This document shows positions 59,362 through 64,000 of a stretch of DNA of 64,000 nt, in pieces. Each line of letters opens with the position of its first letter. Within the stretch, counting starts at the first letter, position 1. Below the pieces are notes generated by a model that saw only the letters and a list, made by a program, of their open reading frames with translations, ran no database searches and was not told where the DNA came from. Where the stretch lies: positions 372,001 to 436,000 of the forward strand of contig NZ_CP046175.1 in assembly GCF_009708215.1 (NCBI RefSeq), given 5' to 3'. Origin of the DNA: Occultella kanbiaonis. Lineage in GTDB: Bacteria > Actinomycetota > Actinomycetes > Actinomycetales > Beutenbergiaceae. Both the position numbers and the translations under genes were made by a program.

Positions 59362-60876
59362 GTGTCCACACCGAGTGACCCGGACCGCGTGCTGCTGCGT
59401 CGCGTCCGCCGGCCCGGCGGGGGCGAGCCGTTCGACGTCCTGATCAGTGGTGGTCGGGTCGCGTCGATGTCCGACGGCGGCGGCCGGCCGGGCGTCGCCG
59501 GCACCGATGCCGGGGTCGAGTCGGTCGACGCCGACGGTGCGTTTCTGGTGCCCGGCTTGTGGGACGCGCACGTGCACATGCAGCAGTGGGCGCTGCTGCG
59601 GGAGCGCCTCGACGTCAGCGCCGCGGCGTCGGCCGCGCACGTCCTGCGGCTGGTCGCCGACCACCTCGCGGGGCGCGCTGCCGGCCCGGGCCGGCACGAC
59701 CATGGACCGCTGAACGGCTTCGGGTTCCGGGACGGACTCTGGCCCGATCGGCCGACGCTGGCCGCGCTCGATGCCGTGGCCGGCGAGGTGCCGGTGGTTC
59801 TGGTCAGTGGCGACGTGCACGGCGCCTGGGTGAACGGCGCCGGCGCGCGGCTGCTCGGCGTGACCGTCGGGGCCGACGGCATGGTCCGCGAGGGGTACTG
59901 GTTCGAGGCGTCCCGTGACTACGAGGAGGCGCCCGAAGCGCTGCGCGAGCAACTCGTGGCGCGAGCCGCGCGGGCTGCCGCGGCGCGGGGTGTGACCGGG
60001 ATCGTGGACCTGGAGCTGGCGGACAACGTCGCCGCCTGGCAGGGCCGGATCGGCGCCGGGGTGGACCAGTTGCGGGTCCGGGCCGGCTGCTACCCGGACC
60101 GGCTCGAGCAGACCGTGGCCGCGGGGTTGCCGACCGGTGCCGTGGTGGACGGCACCGGTGGCCTGCTCACCGTCGGGCCGCTCAAGATCATCTCCGACGG
60201 GGCACTGAACACGCGCACCGCGCACTGCCGGCACGCCTATCCCGACGGCGGGCACGGCGTGCAGGAGTGGAGCGGGGAGCAGATGCTCGACCTGGTCACC
60301 CGGGCCAACGGAGCGGGCCTGGCCACGACCATCCACGCGATCGGGGACCGGGCGAACACGATCGCCCTCGACGTGTTCGCCGCGGCCGGGGTCGGCGGGC
60401 GCATCGAGCACGCCCAGTTGATCGATGCGGCCGATGTGCCCAGGTTCGCCGAACTCGGGGTCACCGCGAGCGTGCAGCCCGAGCATCTCCTCGATGACCG
60501 CGACGTCGCCGACGTGTACTGGTCGGGCCGGACCATGGATGCGTTCCCGCTCGCGTCCCTGGCCGCCGCGGGCGCGCGGATCCGGTTCGGGTCGGACGCG
60601 CCGGTCTCCCCGCTGGATCCCTGGCTGGCCATCTCCGCCGCGGTGGCGCGCACCAAGGACGAGCGCGAGCCGTGGCACCCCGAGCAGCGCATCGGCGCTG
60701 CCCTGGCGCTCGCCTGTGCCGCCGACGGGCGGACGAGCGTCCGCGTCGGCGACGTCGCCGACCTCGTGCTGGTCGGCGCGGACCCGTTCGACACGGACCC
60801 CGTCCGAGGGCTGCGGGAGATGCCGATGCTGGCCACCCTGCTCGGCGGCAGGTTCACTCACCGCGACGGGATCTGA
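59362..60876 (+). CDS. Amidohydrolase (YtcJ-like, Amidohydro_3)
   Basis: A 504-residue metal-dependent hydrolase of the amidohydrolase superfamily. Seen: strand DVLISGGRVASM, metal motif VPGLWDAHVHMQQW, LKIISDGALNTRTAHC, HAIGDRANTIALDVFA, RIEHAQLIDAADVPR and FGSDAPVSPLDPWLAI with the catalytic Asp, then a closing GDVADLVLVGADPFD strand. YtcJ-type proteins hydrolyse amides, formamides or N-acyl groups; the substrate is not predictable. GTG 59362, 13 bp after a possible -10 TACGCT, so it may be leaderless. It ends in a strong bidirectional terminator. Confidence 0.93.
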   Translation: MSTPSDPDRVLLRRVRRPGGGEPFDVLISGGRVASMSDGGGRPGVAGTDAGVESVDADGAFLVPGLWDAHVHMQQWALLRERLDVSAAASAAHVLRLVADHLAGRAAGPGRHDHGPLNGFGFRDGLWPDRPTLAALDAVAGEVPVVLVSGDVHGAWVNGAGARLLGVTVGADGMVREGYWFEASRDYEEAPEALREQLVARAARAAAARGVTGIVDLELADNVAAWQGRIGAGVDQLRVRAGCYPDRLEQTVAAGLPTGAVVDGTGGLLTVGPLKIISDGALNTRTAHCRHAYPDGGHGVQEWSGEQMLDLVTRANGAGLATTIHAIGDRANTIALDVFAAAGVGGRIEHAQLIDAADVPRFAELGVTASVQPEHLLDDRDVADVYWSGRTMDAFPLASLAAAGARIRFGSDAPVSPLDPWLAISAAVARTKDEREPWHPEQRIGAALALACAADGRTSVRVGDVADLVLVGADPFDTDPVRGLREMPMLATLLGGRFTHRDGI

Positions 60877-60879
60877 GGC

Positions 60880-60904
60880 GACCGGGCGGGCGCTCCGCCC
60901 GGTC
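60880..60904. terminator. Bidirectional terminator hairpin
   Basis: GACCGGGCGG (60880-60889) and CCGCCCGGTC (60895-60904) form a perfect 10-bp stem with a GCGCT loop, in the 48-bp gap between the convergent amidohydrolase and DUF4862 genes. Confidence 0.85.
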
Positions 60905-60924
60905 ACGTCGACCCGCCGGGCGTC

Positions 60925-61899
60925 CTACGAGCCGGCCGCAGCGCGCCGCTCGGCGTCGAGCAGCATCGCGATGGCGTCGCCTGCGATCTGGAGGCGTTCC
61001 GTCACGGTCCGGCTCGGCGGACCCGCGGTGACCTTCAGGCCCCGGTAGGCCGGAGCCGACGGCGCGGCAGCAGCGAACGTGCGACGCATCTCCTCGGGTC
61101 CGAGGAGGCTCTCCGGCCAGGCGTCGTCGCCTCCGGCGCCGCGGGGTGCGATGTGCCCGTCCTGCCATGCCACCCCGGAGGCCCCGGGCGCGGGGGTGGC
61201 TCCGGAGAAGATGAGGCCGGCAAGTCGGCCGCGCGCCGCTGCCATCCGAACGTGCTCCTCAGGGGTCTGCGCGGAGCGGCCCTCGATGGCGCTCCGGCCC
61301 CAGTTCACGGTGACGCCGAGCCGGGGGTCCGCGATGGCCTCGATCACGGTGAGCTCGGCGTGGAGCTCGAGGAACCCCTTCTCCGGGGTCCGGCCCGGTC
61401 GGGGTGCGTCGCAGTGCTCGACGGCGAGAGTTGTGCCGGTCGGGTCCGACTCGAGCAGCTCGGTCAGGGACCGCTCGAACTCGCCGACCGATGCGGCCGG
61501 TGTCGGGGCGCTGTTGATCTCGATGGCGCGGATCCGTTGCCGACCGGCCAGGTCCGCGACGCGCTGCACGAGCGTGAGGGCGCGGCGCACGTCCTCGACC
61601 GCTGCCGCGCGTCCGTCGGCGTCCGTCGACGCGAGTCCGTAGTTCGCATCGGCCGACAGTCGCCCCACAACCGTGGGGATGCAGGTGATCACGAGATCCC
61701 AGCCCTCGGGCACGAGCGTCGGCAGTCCGTCGGCGCCCGCCTCCCAGCCTGGCGTCGCGCCGACCGCGTTCTCGAGGGGAATCTCGAGTGCATCCACGTC
61801 AGAGAGGCCCTCGAGGGCACGGTAGGCGTCGGGTAGTTCGTCCGGTTCGCGGCCGGCGAACAGCGCGTACGCGCCGAGTACGAGCCCGGTCCCGGTCAT
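60925..61899 (-). CDS. DUF4862-family TIM-barrel-like protein
   Basis: A 324-residue protein. Seen: GAYALFAGREPDELPDAYRA at the start, DALEIPLENAVG, DLVITCIPTVVGRLSADANY, IEINSAPTPAASVGEFERSL, GTTLAVEHCDAPRPGRTPEK and LGVTVNWGRSAIEGRSAQTP. The Glu and His positions at strand ends resemble sugar-phosphate-isomerase-like TIM barrels, and the order matches DUF4862, a family of unknown function in actinobacteria and others. ATG 61899 has a GTGTCG/CGACAC inverted repeat about 60 bp upstream, possibly its operator. A sugar isomerase or epimerase activity is an untested guess. Confidence 0.8.
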   Translation of the reverse strand: MTGTGLVLGAYALFAGREPDELPDAYRALEGLSDVDALEIPLENAVGATPGWEAGADGLPTLVPEGWDLVITCIPTVVGRLSADANYGLASTDADGRAAAVEDVRRALTLVQRVADLAGRQRIRAIEINSAPTPAASVGEFERSLTELLESDPTGTTLAVEHCDAPRPGRTPEKGFLELHAELTVIEAIADPRLGVTVNWGRSAIEGRSAQTPEEHVRMAAARGRLAGLIFSGATPAPGASGVAWQDGHIAPRGAGGDDAWPESLLGPEEMRRTFAAAAPSAPAYRGLKVTAGPPSRTVTERLQIAGDAIAMLLDAERRAAAGS

Positions 61900-61955
61900 C
61901 GTCCGGCCCCGCGATTCGGGAGGTGGTGGTCAAGGGCGGACGCGATCGGCGCGTG

Positions 61956-61975
61956 GTGTCGTTGCACGGCGACAC
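61956..61975. promoter_or_regulatory. GTGTCG-N8-CGACAC inverted repeat upstream of DUF4862 gene
   Basis: GTGTCG (61956-61961) and CGACAC (61970-61975) are perfect inverted arms with an 8-bp spacer (TTGCACGG) in the 222-bp divergent gap between the DUF4862 gene and the nitroreductase gene. The size fits a LacI- or GntR-type operator. The rest of the gap shows no gene. Confidence 0.4.
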
Positions 61976-62121
61976 GCTACCGTCGTGGCCGCATCCGAGG
62001 GTCCTTCCTGGGCGCGTGCCGTGGCACATTCGCCCGTCGTGGTCCCGGGATCCGCCGTCCGCGATGTGAGCCATCGCAGCCCGGACCGCAGGATCGGGCC
62101 GGGCGGGGGCAGGATCTAGAC

Positions 62122-62751
62122 ATGACGCTGCCGCTGTCCCCGGACGAACTGCTCAGCACGACCCGCTCGGTGCGCAAGCGCCTCGACCTCGACCGCCCGG
62201 TCCCCTTCGAGCTGGTCCGGGAGTGCGTCGAGGTGGCACTGCAGGCGCCGAGCGGCGGAAACCGGCAGGCTTGGCACTGGATCGTGGTGACCGACGAGGC
62301 GAAGCGCGCCGCCATCGGTGAGTTCTACTCCCGCTCCTACGGCGCCTATCGGAGCGAACGGGCGAGCCGCCCCGTCCCGTCCGGCCGGGTCGCCGCCCAG
62401 GCCCGCGTCGCATCCTCCTCCGACCACCTCGCCGAGGTCATGGGCCGGGTTCCGGTGCTCACCATCGCCGCGATCGAGGCTCCCGAACTTCCCGAGGGGA
62501 ACCAGGCGGGACTGTGGGGGTCGCTGCTCCCGGCGGCGTGGAGCTACGCGCTCGCTGCGCGCGCCCGCGGGTTGGGCACGGCATGGACCACGCTGCATCT
62601 TCCGTACGAGCACGAGGTTGCCGAGCTGCTCGGTGTGCCCGCCCACGTGCGCCAGGGCGTGCTGCTCCCGACCGCGTACTTCACCGGGGAGACGTTCCGA
62701 CCGGCGCCGCGTGAAGGCGTGGACTCGGTGCTCCACCACGACTCCTGGTAG
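62122..62751 (+). CDS. Nitroreductase-family protein
   Basis: A 209-residue FMN-dependent nitroreductase-fold enzyme. Seen: the RSVRKRLDLDRPVPFELVRE start with FMN-phosphate Arg pair, VALQAPSGGNRQAWHWIVVT, a dimer-interface middle and GSLLPAAWSYALAARARGLG followed by LLGVPAHVRQGVLLPTAYFT near the end. Natural substrates are unknown; relatives reduce nitroaromatics, quinones or break down flavin or iodotyrosine. AGGA lies upstream of ATG 62122. It is divergent from the DUF4862 gene and followed by the tandem repeats. Confidence 0.93.
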   Translation: MTLPLSPDELLSTTRSVRKRLDLDRPVPFELVRECVEVALQAPSGGNRQAWHWIVVTDEAKRAAIGEFYSRSYGAYRSERASRPVPSGRVAAQARVASSSDHLAEVMGRVPVLTIAAIEAPELPEGNQAGLWGSLLPAAWSYALAARARGLGTAWTTLHLPYEHEVAELLGVPAHVRQGVLLPTAYFTGETFRPAPREGVDSVLHHDSW

Positions 62752-62852
62752 ACGGAGGAGTCACGGGTCTGGCTGCGCCATCGAGGAGTTCGGTCCGGCC
62801 GAACGCGGCGGCATGGGCGGTCCTGAACAGCGCGCCGGCCCGATCGTCGTCG

Positions 62853-63087
62853 CGACCACACTGGACAGCCCGGTCGGCATGCCCTGGGGCCGGCGTGGCC
62901 ACCACACTGGACAGCCTGGTCGGCATGCCCTGGGGGCGGCGTGGCGACCACACTGGACAGCCCCGGTCGGCATGCCCTGGGGCCGGTGTGGCGACCACAC
63001 TGGGCAGCCCCGGTCGGCACGCGCTGGGGGCGTGCATGGCGACCAAGCCGGCCAGAGCGGTCGACACGCCCTGGGGCGTGTGGGTGG
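62853..63087. repeat. Five tandem 46-48-bp repeats between nitroreductase and DUF222/HNH gene
   Basis: Five head-to-tail units: 62853-62898 (46 bp), 62899-62944 (46), 62945-62991 (47), 62992-63039 (48), 63040-63087 (48). Copies share CGACCACACTGG at the left, GGTCGGCATGCCCTGGGG in the middle and GTGG at the right; copies 4 and 5 are more diverged. Varying unit length rules out a conserved reading frame. They fill most of the 336-bp gap and end exactly at the stop codon of the HNH gene, which suggests expansion together with, or within the 3' flank of, that 13E12-type gene. Confidence 0.9.
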
Positions 63088-64000
63088 TCATGGCCCGGGG
63101 CCGTGGATCTGTTCTCCGTCCTTGGTGAAGAACTGCCACTCGCCGCCGTTCCAGATCATGGCGATCTGATGGGTGTCGACGTAGCGGTGGTGGTAGAAGC
63201 ACAGGAGGGCGCCGTTGTTGAGGTCGGTGTTGCCGCCGTCGGCCCAGTGGACGACGGAGTGGTGCCCCTCGCACAGTGGTGGTGGGGCGGCGCAGCCGGG
63301 GTATGTGCAGTGTCGGTCTCTGGCGACCATGGCTCGGCGTCGTGCGTTGGTGAAGCGGCGGTGGGCTCGTCCGACGTTGATGATTTCGGAGTCGGGTCCG
63401 AAGATGACGCGGTAGATCTCGCCGCCGCAGGCGATCCGGCGGAGTACTGAGGGCGGGACGGGGCCGGTGCCGTCGGCCCAGGTCGCTGGGGGTTGGGACA
63501 GGATCGCAGCCCAGTCGACGTGTTCGAGCGCCTTGAGGTTGGTCAGACCGCCGGTGCCGAGCCGCAGCGGCGGTAGGTCGCGGCCGAACACGGGCCGCGC
63601 GTCGCAGGCATCGGCCGGGTTTGCGTCGGGGTCCATGCGTGCCCAGTCGGGGATGTCCGCCCCGGGCCGCTCCGCAGCGGGCTGTCCAGCCCCGGGCTGC
63701 CCAGCCCCGGGCTGCTCCACCCCGGCCTCGGCGCGAGTGGGGTCGGCTTCGGTGTTCCCGGGCTCGGCGCCGGTGGGGTCGGCTGCGGTGTCGTGGGTGT
63801 CGGTGCCCCAGCCGTGGTGGGTGCTGGTGGCGAGGATGTGTTCGAACTCAGGTGCGCTGATCAGTACGCCCATGTGCGGCCGGACGGATTGGCCGGTGCC
63901 GGCCAGGCCCTGGTTGAGGATGAGTTGTGCTGCGTCGGCGAGCGCCTGGGCGCGACGTTGGCTGGCGGTGCGGGTGTCCCCGGCGGCGGGGACGGGGGTG
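63088..64000 (-). CDS. DUF222 / HNH endonuclease-signature protein (13E12 repeat family), 5' end outside window
   Basis: The frame stays open to the window edge, so at least 303 residues are encoded and the N-terminus is missing. Seen: the DUF222 helical end (LADAAQLILNQGLAG, VRPHMGVLISAPEFEHILAT), a Gln/Pro/Gly/Ala-rich linker (EQPGAGQPGAGQPAAERPGA), then SEIINVGRAHRRFTNARRRA, and the HNH region RDRHCTYPGCAAPPPLCEGH, HSVVHWADGGNTDLNNGALL, CFYHHRYVD, with two Cys, the His-His pair and the final His. These proteins occur in multiple copies in mycobacteria and relatives; they are called 13E12 repeats and may act as homing-like or mobile elements. Five tandem repeats abut the stop. Confidence 0.92.
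   Translation of the reverse strand, partial: TPVPAAGDTRTASQRRAQALADAAQLILNQGLAGTGQSVRPHMGVLISAPEFEHILATSTHHGWGTDTHDTAADPTGAEPGNTEADPTRAEAGVEQPGAGQPGAGQPAAERPGADIPDWARMDPDANPADACDARPVFGRDLPPLRLGTGGLTNLKALEHVDWAAILSQPPATWADGTGPVPPSVLRRIACGGEIYRVIFGPDSEIINVGRAHRRFTNARRRAMVARDRHCTYPGCAAPPPLCEGHHSVVHWADGGNTDLNNGALLCFYHHRYVDTHQIAMIWNGGEWQFFTKDGEQIHGPGP

Noticed and set aside
62853-63087. Tandem repeats considered as a CRISPR array
   Set aside because: Units are directly adjacent with no unique spacers, lengths vary, and no cas genes are near.

Overview
The window is GC-rich throughout, with frequent GTG starts, many 4-bp start/stop overlaps and several apparently leaderless genes. Together with an IdeR/DtxR-type iron box, a maleylpyruvate-isomerase-like (TIGR03086) protein, a 180-kDa-type NAD-glutamate dehydrogenase and a DUF222/HNH (13E12-type) protein, this points to an actinobacterium. 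A Micrococcales member with a large plant- or polysaccharide-catabolic repertoire is my best guess (inference, no 16S here). I saw no rRNA, tRNA, IS transposase, prophage or CRISPR array.

Layout. 1-5.2 kb: the end of an IclR regulator, an acetyl-xylan-esterase-type hydrolase, a Tat-exported SGNH esterase and a divergent secreted F5/8C plus beta-helix protein; a deacetylation/pectin-type polysaccharide locus. 5.3-6.4 kb: a DUF1772 membrane protein and its divergent TetR regulator with two palindromic operators. 6.6-14 kb: a minus-strand operon IclR > FAD oxidoreductase > sugar-binding lipoprotein > two sugar permeases (no ATPase gene, so it probably uses a shared MsiK-like ATPase), divergent from a Tat-secreted unknown protein. 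14-24.7 kb: a phosphodiesterase-like AlkP-superfamily enzyme, a DMT transporter, a coiled-coil protein, an ABC exporter, a GH78 alpha-L-rhamnosidase, small metabolic and unknown proteins, and an ECF sigma factor with an upstream membrane partner. 24.7-34.4 kb: a 1571-residue Tat-secreted multidomain protein with two golvesin-type C-terminal modules, then NAD-glutamate dehydrogenase.

34.6-45.4 kb: YceI protein, flavoenzymes (one FAD, two luciferase-like), a WYL/YafY regulator facing a TIGR03086 gene across a 29-bp palindrome, a CPBP-like membrane protein, a pair of divergent kinase-like genes and small unknowns. 45.9-51.3 kb: a tightly coupled three-gene operon ending in a TPR-CHAT protein with an intact His/Cys caspase-like dyad; its two partners are unrecognised. 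This is the best candidate for an undescribed system. 51.3-57.8 kb: a complete iron-siderophore import operon (binding protein, siderophore-interacting reductase fused to a methyltransferase-like half, two permeases, ATPase) under an IdeR-like box shared with a divergent AraC regulator. 58-62.8 kb: a small alarmone synthetase, SRPBCC protein, amidohydrolase, DUF4862 protein and nitroreductase. The right edge holds five 46-48-bp tandem repeats next to a DUF222/HNH gene cut by the window.

Stretches above 300 bases without a confident gene are 45407-45888 (18-bp triple repeat, promoter region of the CHAT operon) and 62752-63087 (the tandem repeats).
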